From Segatella maculosa DSM 19339 = JCM 15638 (GTDB lineage Bacteria > Bacteroidota > Bacteroidia > Bacteroidales > Bacteroidaceae): DNA of 64,000 nt. The notes beneath the pieces are model-generated. The model was not told the origin of the DNA. It did no database searches and saw only the letters and a program-made list of their open reading frames with translations. The DNA is taken from positions 1 to 64,000 of the forward strand of contig NZ_KB908319.1 of NCBI RefSeq assembly GCF_000382385.1, read 5' to 3'. Below, one piece after another: positions 1 to 8,050 of the stretch. The first letter of the stretch is position 1. Each line of letters starts with the position of its first letter. The position numbers and the translations under genes were made by a program.

Positions 1-8
1 CAAAGGTA
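1..8 (-). promoter_or_regulatory. possible -7 box of a gene left of the window
   Basis: CAAAGGTA is the reverse complement of TACCTTTG, which fits the Bacteroidota -7 pattern TAnnTTTG. It would serve a minus-strand gene lying outside the window. No clear -33 element is seen 20 bp to its right, so the call is weak. The rest of the gap up to 226 shows nothing I can name. Confidence 0.3.
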
Positions 9-226
9 GCAATTAAAAACGAGAATATCACTTCTTTCGGTGGAATTTACATCATTTCTTTGTGGCTTTTCATACTTCCCCATTGGTTTGGGTGGGGGAT
101 TTCATGACTATGCAAGAACCAAGAATCCTAGAAAATCCCCATATCAATGGATAAATTCCAAAAATGTCACTTCAATATATAAAAGTACCTCACAAGGAAT
201 AATGCTGCGGAATTGAGGAAAAAACC

Positions 227-1246
227 TTACTCCAGTAGCTTACGTGCATGCTCGATGATGGTATCAATTCCGTTATAGAAATCCACTACACCAAGACTCA
301 CATTTACGTCGGGCGCTATGCCGAACTCGGTACTTTCCTTGTTCTTGTCATAGATAGGGCAGGCCGAGAAGCGTACACCCCACCCGTTGGGAAGCTCACT
401 GCCAAAAGGCATTCCTGCACCACCGCCTGTCTTGTCGCCGACAATGCGGACGTTGGGACAACATTTCATGTACTTCACGAACTCATTGGCCGCACTATAG
501 ACACCACGGTTCGTAAGCACGACCACCGGTTTCTGCCAACGCAGGCCACGGCTCGGCTTGAGCCATTGTTCCCGCATGGCAGAAAAAGCATCGTGAGCCT
601 TTCCCGTCTTATGTTGAATATAGCCCACGAGAAGCTCCTCATTGGTAAAGCGGGCGGCCAGCTCTTCAGCACTCGAAATCAGTCCACCGCTGTTGTTGCG
701 GATATCGATGATTAATCCACGTGTAGGGAGCAGATAGGACAAGATGTTCGTCAGATTACCGCTTCCAAAGCTGTTCTCGAAAGTAGCGCAACGGATATAC
801 CCGACATTATCATCGAGAATACGATATTTCATACCGTTGGCAATACGATAGTTGGTACCCAGATATTTATTGAGAAGAGAGTCGTTCACGTTGCTTGGAT
901 AGTTCTCACGCCACGACCAATAGCGTGCCACATCAAAGCCCGAATACATGTTGACATGACCGTCACGCAGTTCTCCCAGCATGTTTCCCAACACCTCAAA
1001 GAGCTGTTCGTCGCTCATCTGGTCGCTTATCTGCTTGCTATACCGTACATGGACCTCGTTCCAATCGAGCTTGTATTGCCGGGCCTTATAGTCAAAGAAG
1101 CAATAATGCTCGTCGAGAATGCGCCACAAAGCCTCAAAGTTGCCACGGGGATTGTCGGCATATTCGTCTTCTTTCACACAGCTTGTAAACAACAGCGGAG
1201 CGAGAAGCAGCAACAATAATGGGAGAATACGTCGGAAGTGTCTCAT
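227..1246 (-). CDS. S41 family peptidase, lipoprotein
   Basis: A 339-aa exported protease of the C-terminal-processing/tricorn-like S41 group, expected in the periplasm or anchored to a membrane. The N-terminus is a signal peptide ending in a lipobox (LLFTSC). The S41 core is visible: a strand reading GLIIDIRNNSGG near residue 180, then VYSAANEF near 250 with the likely nucleophilic Ser, and a GGGAGMPFGS loop. I see no clear PDZ domain. Its start codon overlaps the stop of the DUF3316 gene by 4 bp, so it is the last gene of a parC-DUF3316-S41 operon. The natural substrate is unknown. The family call is firm, the biological role open. Confidence 0.88.
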   Translation of the reverse strand: MRHFRRILPLLLLLLAPLLFTSCVKEDEYADNPRGNFEALWRILDEHYCFFDYKARQYKLDWNEVHVRYSKQISDQMSDEQLFEVLGNMLGELRDGHVNMYSGFDVARYWSWRENYPSNVNDSLLNKYLGTNYRIANGMKYRILDDNVGYIRCATFENSFGSGNLTNILSYLLPTRGLIIDIRNNSGGLISSAEELAARFTNEELLVGYIQHKTGKAHDAFSAMREQWLKPSRGLRWQKPVVVLTNRGVYSAANEFVKYMKCCPNVRIVGDKTGGGAGMPFGSELPNGWGVRFSACPIYDKNKESTEFGIAPDVNVSLGVVDFYNGIDTIIEHARKLLE

Positions 1247-2091
1247 TTTCTGACTCGGATTAACTTAAAGGTCTTGGTCACACCCAGCAGCAGGGCATGC
1301 GTGTAGGCATGTTGTTTGAGGTTGTTGACCCGGGCCTGCAAATACTCTCCTTGATAGCCGACACGGAAAGTGGCACGGAAAAGCGGGAAGTCCAAGGTCA
1401 GGAAATGCCTCAACGAGGGTGCATTCCCCACATAGGTAGGCACAATATTATGGTCGTAATTATCTTTAGAGAATATTTCGTAATAAGACTGACCGTAGTT
1501 AGGCGAGAACATCAGTCCTGCCACGGGCACCCCCACTTCATAACGCAGCCGGAAGTCACGGTAATGGCTCTCGCAGAAAGGATTACGGAAAGTATAGGTC
1601 AGGGCTGCCGTAGGCAACACGTTCAGATAGGCACGGGCTTGAGCGGGATTGTTGCTGTTGCGTGTGTTATAGATGAAGCCCAGATTGAGCTCTGCATTGC
1701 CTCCGGCCTCCAATTGCAGCTCGTTACCACCGAAAGTCCATGTCCCACACACGACATGCAAGCCGTATTGGAAGTTGTAATTGCCGGCTATCTCGCGGCC
1801 GTCGCCCGACCGATTGTCTATGTAGGCAATGTTTCCCTGATGGATAAGCGCGTTGATGAGTCGACTACCCTCGCGCCAGCGCAGCGTGTGACTGATGTAA
1901 CGGAGGTCGGGCCCCGTATATTCTTCCGGACTAAGATAGGTGTCAAGCACTTTCGTTGCACCCCACCCAATCATTCTGCTGTTGGTGATTATGCGGTCGC
2001 CATCTCCCATCGTGCCTGTTTGCCCGGCACAATACAACGGTGACAAGACCATCAGCCCAGCTACAAGGATACTATTCAGATGTGGTTTCAT
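1243..2091 (-). CDS. DUF3316-type exported protein
   Basis: A 282-aa protein with a cleavable signal peptide (ending near CAGQT, residue 25) followed by a region rich in alternating polar and aromatic residues, as in outer-membrane beta-barrels. Motifs such as MIGWGATKVLDTYLSPEEY and the strand pattern match my recollection of DUF3316, a Bacteroidota family of unknown function. The gene overlaps the end of parC by 20 bp and the start of the S41 gene by 4 bp, so the three genes are probably translationally coupled. It may be a small outer-membrane protein. No catalytic motif is seen. Confidence 0.7.
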   Translation of the reverse strand: MKPHLNSILVAGLMVLSPLYCAGQTGTMGDGDRIITNSRMIGWGATKVLDTYLSPEEYTGPDLRYISHTLRWREGSRLINALIHQGNIAYIDNRSGDGREIAGNYNFQYGLHVVCGTWTFGGNELQLEAGGNAELNLGFIYNTRNSNNPAQARAYLNVLPTAALTYTFRNPFCESHYRDFRLRYEVGVPVAGLMFSPNYGQSYYEIFSKDNYDHNIVPTYVGNAPSLRHFLTLDFPLFRATFRVGYQGEYLQARVNNLKQHAYTHALLLGVTKTFKLIRVRK

Positions 2092-4783
2092 TTGTATCGG
2101 AGAATAAATTGAGTTGTCCGGTCATTTCATCAATCACCTGCTGCCGGCTTTTACCTGCATCGGGGGCAAGGTTCTCTTCCGCTTCCGTAGCATCTTCTTC
2201 TGCTTCGGACGTATCCGGTTCTGGGAAACGCACGGGCTCCAATTCTTCTATCTTCCCAATCTGCCACGTTGATATACGCTTACCTTTAGCCTTGAAACTC
2301 TTTTGTCCGATGAACTGTTCAGCATCAATCTCTTCCGGAGCACGCGAAGCGTCATGCCCACCATAAGTCACTTTGATGCGTGGGAATGCAACATCCGTCA
2401 GGATAACGAGCCTACTGTCAGCATTATCGCCGAGGAAGTTCTGCGGTCTTGCCGTTGCATCCATCGTAAACCGTTTCATATAAGGATAACCCTGATTGTC
2501 AGCATCGAAGAGAACTGCCGTCCACACCTTGTCAGGCTCCCATTTCTCTAAGCGCATGATATTGTCTGGATAGTGGTTGTTGACATCAAAGTTCGTTATA
2601 TAGAAGTCACTATTGTCGAGTATAACGAGAATACGGTCTTCATCAGAGAATTCGCCCAAGAAGCGTCCGTGCTCCTCATAGTTGATACGCTTCACATCGG
2701 CATCAAACCACACTTTCCGGCCACCCAACGTTGAATGGCCATGACTCTTCAAACCAATGCGATGCACACCTTGCTTGGACAACAAGACACCCTTGGCTGC
2801 ACGGTTCTTTATCAATATCTTACTGAAGTCGCGCTCCAAGAATATGTTCTGGCGTTTCTTCTTCGGGTCAAGGTCGAGCGTTATCTTGATGGTCTCGGCC
2901 TCACCGTTAGGATTGGCCGTGAAGTAAATCACCTTCGAGCCCGGTGTGCCCTGCGTCAGATCGTATTCGCGGTCACGCGTCATACTGGTCACATTAAAAC
3001 GCTTCATGTAATAGAAGCCCTGACGACCGTCGCGATAGACCGTATTGTAAATCGTACGCTTATCGTTCTTCTTAAACACCTGCACCCAAATGATGCCTTT
3101 GCCCACGAAGATTTTGTCGGCCACCTTGATAATCTTGTACTTCCCGTCCCTATAGAAGATGATGATATCGTCGATATCGGAGCAATTGCAAACGAACTCG
3201 TCTTTCTTCAGCCCCGTCCCGATGAAACCTTCCTGCCGGTTGATGTAGAGTTTTTGGTTAGCTTCCACCACCTTCGCACTGTCAATCGTATCAAAGCTAC
3301 GTATTTCAGTATGACGCGGATGGTCGGCGCCGTATTTGTTCTTGATGAACGTGAACCAGTTGATGGTGACATCGGTCATGTGAGCCAAGTCACGTTCTAT
3401 CTCTGCCACCTCAGCCTTGATGCGCGCAATGAGTTCATCGGCCTTGTCTTTATTGAACTTCAGGATGCGTTGCATCTTGATTTCCATGAGCCTGAGGATA
3501 TCATCACGCGTCACTTCGCGAATGAAGTCGGGCTTGAACGGTTCCAGCTTCTCATCGACGAAAGCAATGGCCTCGTCCATCGAAGCAGCCTGCTCAAACT
3601 TCTTTTCTTTATAGATGCGTTGCTCGATAAAGATGCGCTCAAGACTGGCGAAGAAGAGTTGCTCAAGCAATTCGCCACGACGAATCTCAAGTTCCTTGCG
3701 CAGCAACCCCATCGTGCGGTCAACACCGTGGCGCAACACGTCGCTAACCGTGAGGAAGCAAGGCTTATTATCCTCGATGACACAGCAATTCGGCGAAATA
3801 TTAATCTCACAATCGCTGAAGGCATAGAGCGCATCTATCGTCTTGTCAGGCGACACGCCGGGCGACAAATGCACCTGTATCTCCACCTCGGCAGCCGTAT
3901 TATCGTCTACACGCTTAGCTTTGATTTTTCCTTTGTCTATCGCTTTGAGAATACTGTCGATAAGCGTCGTCGTGGTCTTGCTGAACGGTATCTCGCGGAT
4001 AACGAGCGTCCGGTTGTCGAGCTTCTCTATCTTCGCCCTCACCTTCAGTCCGCCGCCCCGTTGCCCGTCATTATACTTGCTGACATCAATGGCGCCACCC
4101 GTGGGAAAGTCGGGATAAAGCGCGAACGCCTCTCCGCGCAGATACTTGATGGCCGCATCGCATATCTCATTGAGGTTATGCGGCAACAGTTTGCTGCTCA
4201 GCCCAACGGCAATACCCTCGGCCCCTTGTGCCAAGAGCAGCGGGAACTTCACCGGCAGCGTAATCGGTTCCTTGTTCCGTCCGTCATAACTCAACTGCCA
4301 GTCGGTGGTCTTCGGATTGAAAACCACGTCGAGGGCAAACTTTGACAGTCGTGCCTCAATGTAACGCGGAGCAGCCGCACGGTCGCCCGTCAAGATGTTT
4401 CCCCAGTTGCCCTGACAGTCAATGAGCAGGTCCTTCTGCCCCATCTGCACCAAGGCATCGCCGATAGAAGCGTCGCCATGCGGGTGGAACTGCATCGTGT
4501 GGCCCACGATATTGGCCACCTTATTATAACGTCCGTCGTCCATGCGCTTCATCGAATGCAAGATGCGCCGCTGCACGGGCTTCAGTCCGTCTTCGATATG
4601 CGGCACGGCCCGTTCCAGAATCACATAGCTGGCATAGTCCAAGAACCAGTTCTTGTACATGCCGCTCAAGTGATGCACGGCCGAAGCGTCGAACCGGTCG
4701 GCCGGACGGTAGTCCGAATGGGTGTCTTCGCCCAGCATTTCCTCTTCGTTGATATTCTCGCTGTCTTTGAATTCTTCGTCCAT
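2072..4783 (-). CDS. parC: DNA topoisomerase IV subunit A (GyrA/ParC family)
   Basis: Catalytic DNA-breakage subunit of topoisomerase IV, which decatenates daughter chromosomes together with ParE (not in the window). 903 aa. The N-terminal breakage-reunion domain holds the active-site Tyr in APRYIEARL (about Tyr141 from this start), a PHGDASIGDAL segment in the helix-turn-helix region, and a long coiled-coil stretch near 400-480. The C-terminal half has beta-propeller-like repeats. I chose the ATG at 4783 because the upstream ATG at 4816 lies in the promoter -7 box (4814-4821). The acidic tail ends in NLFSD, and the 3' end overlaps the DUF3316 gene. Bacteroidota ParC proteins are often annotated simply as DNA gyrase/topoisomerase IV subunit A. 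Confidence 0.93.
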   Translation of the reverse strand: MDEEFKDSENINEEEMLGEDTHSDYRPADRFDASAVHHLSGMYKNWFLDYASYVILERAVPHIEDGLKPVQRRILHSMKRMDDGRYNKVANIVGHTMQFHPHGDASIGDALVQMGQKDLLIDCQGNWGNILTGDRAAAPRYIEARLSKFALDVVFNPKTTDWQLSYDGRNKEPITLPVKFPLLLAQGAEGIAVGLSSKLLPHNLNEICDAAIKYLRGEAFALYPDFPTGGAIDVSKYNDGQRGGGLKVRAKIEKLDNRTLVIREIPFSKTTTTLIDSILKAIDKGKIKAKRVDDNTAAEVEIQVHLSPGVSPDKTIDALYAFSDCEINISPNCCVIEDNKPCFLTVSDVLRHGVDRTMGLLRKELEIRRGELLEQLFFASLERIFIEQRIYKEKKFEQAASMDEAIAFVDEKLEPFKPDFIREVTRDDILRLMEIKMQRILKFNKDKADELIARIKAEVAEIERDLAHMTDVTINWFTFIKNKYGADHPRHTEIRSFDTIDSAKVVEANQKLYINRQEGFIGTGLKKDEFVCNCSDIDDIIIFYRDGKYKIIKVADKIFVGKGIIWVQVFKKNDKRTIYNTVYRDGRQGFYYMKRFNVTSMTRDREYDLTQGTPGSKVIYFTANPNGEAETIKITLDLDPKKKRQNIFLERDFSKILIKNRAAKGVLLSKQGVHRIGLKSHGHSTLGGRKVWFDADVKRINYEEHGRFLGEFSDEDRILVILDNSDFYITNFDVNNHYPDNIMRLEKWEPDKVWTAVLFDADNQGYPYMKRFTMDATARPQNFLGDNADSRLVILTDVAFPRIKVTYGGHDASRAPEEIDAEQFIGQKSFKAKGKRISTWQIGKIEELEPVRFPEPDTSEAEEDATEAEENLAPDAGKSRQQVIDEMTGQLNLFSDTNETTSE

Positions 4784-4813
4784 GTGATGCTTATTTAATT
4801 TCTGCGATAGCCA

Positions 4814-4845
4814 CAAAATTACTACAAAAGGTTGAGATATGCAAA
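4814..4845 (-). promoter_or_regulatory. promoter of the parC operon
   Basis: On the minus strand TTTG (4842-4845) is followed after 20 bp by TAATTTTG (4814-4821), a full match to the Bacteroidota -33/-7 pattern. It sits about 30 bp before the parC ATG and excludes the longer ORF start. Confidence 0.75.
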
Positions 4846-4892
4846 TAAAAAGCCGCTTCTTGCCCCAAATCCGTCGCTCTCCGGGTCAAGAA

Positions 4893-4984
4893 CGGGTGCC
4901 GCGGCACCTACGGTAGGCATGCAACCGTCGTTATTATAGGCATGCGACCGTCGTTATTAAAGGAATACGACCCGACTGATACCG
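4893..4984. repeat. 23-bp-period array F (4 units)
   Basis: Units start at 4893, 4916, 4939 and 4962. The two middle units are nearly identical (GGCATGC then A or G, then ACCGTCGTTATTA). The first holds the perfect palindrome GGTGCCGCGGCACC (4895-4908). The outer units are diverged but keep the phase. It lies in the divergent region between parC and the small lipoprotein gene. Confidence 0.6.
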
Positions 4985-4996
4985 CATCTGTCATCG

Positions 4997-5144
4997 GACA
5001 TATATAAGACATATCGAATTATCTACCCGATGAGAAATATTTCTCACCGGGTAGAGAAATATTTATCACCGTGGTGAGACGAATTTCTCACCGGGTAGAG
5101 AAATATTTATCACCATGGTGATAATTCGATACTCCTTATATGTC
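4997..5144. repeat. 22-bp-period array H nested in an inverted repeat
   Basis: Five 22-bp units start at 5017, 5039, 5061, 5083 and 5105. The cores are dyads: TCTCACCGGGTAGAGA occurs twice, TCACCGTGGTGA once, and TTATCACCATGGTGATAA (5107-5124) is a perfect 18-bp palindrome. The array is flanked by inverted arms, ATCGAATTATC (5013-5023) against GATAATTCGAT (5120-5130), and GACATATATAAG (4997-5008) against CTTATATGTC (5135-5144). No ORF or transposase is present. It could be a small non-autonomous element or a set of protein sites. Confidence 0.65.
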
Positions 5145-5174
5145 TACGGGCAGACTTACGGTATAGAGACGGTC

Positions 5175-5266
5175 GTTATCCTTCCGTGAGTCCGGTTGCA
5201 CACCTTTCGTCAAGGCGATTGCACACCTTTCGTCAAGGCGATTGCACACCTATAACCAGACGAAGG
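5175..5266. repeat. 23-bp-period array G (4 units)
   Basis: Units start at 5175, 5198, 5221 and 5244. The units at 5198 and 5221 are identical. The core CCTTTCGTCAAGG has arms CCTT/AAGG. The first unit is diverged but matches at most positions, and the last keeps GCACACCT and then drifts. It ends about 25 bp before the -33 element of the lipoprotein promoter. Confidence 0.7.
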
Positions 5267-5290
5267 CAGATGAAAAAACAAGCCGAATAG

Positions 5291-5321
5291 TTGCAGGCGT
5301 GGGATTTATTGCTTACTTTTG
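5291..5321 (+). promoter_or_regulatory. promoter of the small lipoprotein gene
   Basis: TTG at 5291-5293 and TACTTTTG at 5314-5321, 20 bp apart, match the Bacteroidota promoter pattern. The expected transcript start is about 20 bp before the ATG at 5350. Confidence 0.7.
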
Positions 5322-5349
5322 CAACGTAAAACCATAAAATACAAGAGTT

Positions 5350-5703
5350 ATGAAAAAACATCTGCTACTCATGCTCGTCGTTGCGGGCATCACGTTCTCC
5401 TTCCTGAGTTGTTCGTCTGACGATGACGACGCACCGCTGACTTCGTTGAAAGGCACCGAATGGGTGAATAACGACGAGAAAGATATCACGAAGATGCTGA
5501 ACTTCACCACCGAAAAGGACTTTTATTACACCACGCGCGGAACCGAGAAAGGACAAACTGTCGAAAAGGGCACTTACACTTTCGAGCCTCCTTTCGTACA
5601 CTTTACCCTTACGGATGAAAAGACAAAGAAAACGGAAAAACTTACGGGAAGAGTCGATGGAAAGAAGCTCACCCTAAAAGAGATCGTTTATACAAGGAAA
5701 TAA
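5350..5703 (+). CDS. small hypothetical lipoprotein
   Basis: 117 aa with a signal peptide and lipobox (FLSCSSDDDD), so probably an acylated protein of the cell envelope; the acidic residues after the Cys are typical of exported Bacteroidota lipoproteins. The mature part alternates short strands (KGTEWVNND, KMLNFTTEKDFYYTT, GTYTFEPPFVHFTLT), as in small lipocalin-like or META-like beta-sandwich lipoproteins, but I do not recognise a named family. It is a single-gene unit with its own promoter and a strong terminator hairpin 47 bp downstream. Repeat arrays fill the region upstream. Confidence 0.75.
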   Translation: MKKHLLLMLVVAGITFSFLSCSSDDDDAPLTSLKGTEWVNNDEKDITKMLNFTTEKDFYYTTRGTEKGQTVEKGTYTFEPPFVHFTLTDEKTKKTEKLTGRVDGKKLTLKEIVYTRK

Positions 5704-5750
5704 CACCAGCCTTGTCGGCCTGTGGCAAGTCTGCAGGTTCAGCCAGACAA

Positions 5751-5780
5751 AAAGGGCAGCCCGAAGCGGGGCTGCCCTTT
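5751..5780. terminator. bidirectional terminator hairpin
   Basis: A perfect 12-bp stem, AAAGGGCAGCCC and GGGCTGCCCTTT with a 6-nt loop, has A-rich sequence on its left. It lies between the convergent lipoprotein and DUF3857 genes and could stop transcription from both. Confidence 0.8.
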
Positions 5781-5867
5781 GTCGTGTGCAATAGAATAGA
5801 GGTTAAGGCACGAAAGGCACGTCGTTCCCAACGTTTTGCTCCCCTTTTTCCTGCATCTGACGCACGT

Positions 5868-8000
5868 TTAATTCTTTTTCAGTATCACTTGGCGGCTCGT
5901 GAACGCATAAGCGCGGTCGAGCATATCGAGGACTTTGTTCCAATTGACCAGAGGTTCCTGCTGATGCTTGTATATCTTTTTGAAGTCGATGACCAGTTTC
6001 CCGTTGCTGACCTCGGCTCTTGTCATGAAAGAAACGGCATCGTTGTCGACGCTTTCATTGAGCTTCTGCAGGCTTTCGGGCGAGACGGAATAGCCCGAGG
6101 GAATGGTTAGAGCGAGCGTTACGGCGTAGGTGCGCGGATAGTCAAAGAAGATGGCGTCGCTGCGCTTGCGCTCTTTGCCCTCGATATGGGTCTGCTGGCC
6201 AAACAGCTGACCAACGGAGACGACGAGGTTTCGCCCGGCTTTCTTCACAAGGCCGTCCATTTGATAGTTCACAGTGTAGGAGAAAGGCAAGTTGTTCTCA
6301 CCGAAGTTAAGCACTTTCGTACTGTTGATTTTCACGGGAGCCTTGTCATGATAGGCCTTGACTTCCTTGGCGAAGTTCTCCGGAATATCTTTCTTGTCTC
6401 GCTCTGCCCGCTCTGCAGCCCGCGCTTTTGCCTCGCTTTCCTTATAGTTGTAAGCGTCGGCAAAGGTTGTATATTCATAGGGCTTGCCCCACGCCTTGAT
6501 GAGTTCTTCGGCCGTAGTATATACAGGAATGACACCTTCTTTCCTGCAGCCCGACATTGTGTTCTGGCGTCGGATATTCATCATTCCACCGTCGATTACC
6601 GCGTCTATGTCTACCGTTTCTATGTTGTCTGAAGCATCGCTGCCGGCAATTTTGAATGATGTGAACGGTCCTTTTGCAAACTTTTTAGGCTTATCGGTGC
6701 GTATGGCATCTCGGTTCTGATAGATCGACGGAATGATATTCGCGCCTACAGCCCGCTTCAAGGGGAAGTAACACTTGCCGTTCTTGAGTATGATGAAACG
6801 CGTTGCATCGCTGTAATTGATGAGCTGATCAAGCGGTTCATTGTACAAACTGGTTGTGATGCCGCGTCCATATTCCACTTTCAGACGGTCAAGAATGCTC
6901 GGGAAGAGCGTTGAGAAGTTATAGGCGTTTTCGTAAGGCTGCTTGAAAAGCAACGTCTGCATCACCATATAGTTATATACATAGTCAGCTTTCTCCTCAT
7001 CAGTTTTAAGCTTCTTGGCATCTTTTACCATTTTGGTCATCTTCTTGTAGAGTGTCCATTTCAGCTTATAGTCAGACCAAGGCTGCCATGCATCTTTTTG
7101 AATGACCTTGGCATCAGGGTTGGCCTGCAGTCCTTTCTGCTTTGCACTCTCGGGCGTATAGTACAGTCCGACGTTGGTGTTCGTCACATATAACAGCGTG
7201 AAAGGGGCCTGTGCGATGGCATTGAAAGCGTAATCAGGCAACGTCTTGTTAATGCTTTTCACGTGGGCATCCAAGGTGATGTTATCGCCACTCTTCCCCG
7301 ACTTGAAGTCGGGTGCACCGTTCATTGTGCGGTATTGCGTACAGAGATTCTTGTCAATGGCACAATGAATTTGATAGTCAAGTATCGGGTAGTCAGCACA
7401 GAAAATGAACAGCGTAGGATCGAGATTGTCCTCTTTAATCACGTCAAAGTCATAGATAAAGTAGTCTATCAAATCGCCGACTTGCAGGTCGGGCACAGCC
7501 AATTTAGTACGCTTCTCCTGTCCTTTCTTCCCCTCGTTTGCGTCTTGATAGTCGTCGGTGCTCACTTCTTTGACCGTCCCGTCGGGCTTAATGACCTTCA
7601 CACCAAGCACGGTCCGGTGGTCTTCGCGCAGCATAAGTTCGTTGAACGAGCGGTCATATGTGCGGAAATCAAAGGTGGAAAACTTATCAAGGGCAGCCTT
7701 GTCGTTGATTTTGATGAGATTGCGTTTGAGATGAGTAGCCGTGTTTTGCTTGAGGTTTCCAAAGGCGAAGATATTGAACTTCTTGCTTAAATCGACGGTT
7801 AGTTCCTCGTAGCGTGCCAGAATGACGGCCGATTCGTCCTTGTATTGAGCCGAGACCTTACGGTTGTTGAACTGCGGAAGATTCCTTCCCCATACGTCTT
7901 GCTTCACTTCTTTGACGAACTTTTGATAATCGTTGTCGTCAAAAGCCAATGTCGGGAGTGCTATAACGGCCAACAGCAGCATTGTAAATAGTTTCTTCAT
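5868..8000 (-). CDS. DUF3857-type exported protein with degenerate transglutaminase fold
   Basis: 710 aa with a cleavable signal peptide (ends near PTLAF). The architecture matches the upstream paralogue at 8051-9874: an N-terminal beta-rich DUF3857 part, a central transglutaminase-like part (about 330-430), and a C-terminal beta domain. In the central part the catalytic Cys position of the paralogue (YGDCKG) reads YGRGIT, and no His or Asp equivalents are evident, so it is probably a pseudo-enzyme. It starts 50 bp after its paralogue ends and is likely cotranscribed. It may be a binding or scaffold partner of the active protein. The exact function is unknown; the domain call rests on similarity of layout. 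Confidence 0.72.
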   Translation of the reverse strand: MKKLFTMLLLAVIALPTLAFDDNDYQKFVKEVKQDVWGRNLPQFNNRKVSAQYKDESAVILARYEELTVDLSKKFNIFAFGNLKQNTATHLKRNLIKINDKAALDKFSTFDFRTYDRSFNELMLREDHRTVLGVKVIKPDGTVKEVSTDDYQDANEGKKGQEKRTKLAVPDLQVGDLIDYFIYDFDVIKEDNLDPTLFIFCADYPILDYQIHCAIDKNLCTQYRTMNGAPDFKSGKSGDNITLDAHVKSINKTLPDYAFNAIAQAPFTLLYVTNTNVGLYYTPESAKQKGLQANPDAKVIQKDAWQPWSDYKLKWTLYKKMTKMVKDAKKLKTDEEKADYVYNYMVMQTLLFKQPYENAYNFSTLFPSILDRLKVEYGRGITTSLYNEPLDQLINYSDATRFIILKNGKCYFPLKRAVGANIIPSIYQNRDAIRTDKPKKFAKGPFTSFKIAGSDASDNIETVDIDAVIDGGMMNIRRQNTMSGCRKEGVIPVYTTAEELIKAWGKPYEYTTFADAYNYKESEAKARAAERAERDKKDIPENFAKEVKAYHDKAPVKINSTKVLNFGENNLPFSYTVNYQMDGLVKKAGRNLVVSVGQLFGQQTHIEGKERKRSDAIFFDYPRTYAVTLALTIPSGYSVSPESLQKLNESVDNDAVSFMTRAEVSNGKLVIDFKKIYKHQQEPLVNWNKVLDMLDRAYAFTSRQVILKKN

Positions 8001-8050
8001 AAATGTAGGTTTGTTTATTTGTTAGTGTTTCTTATTTTGCATTCTCTATG

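Noticed and set aside
2735-4345. 536-aa plus-strand ORF
   Set aside because: Lies fully opposite parC, which has clear topoisomerase motifs. The translation has no recognisable domain and is a typical antisense shadow.
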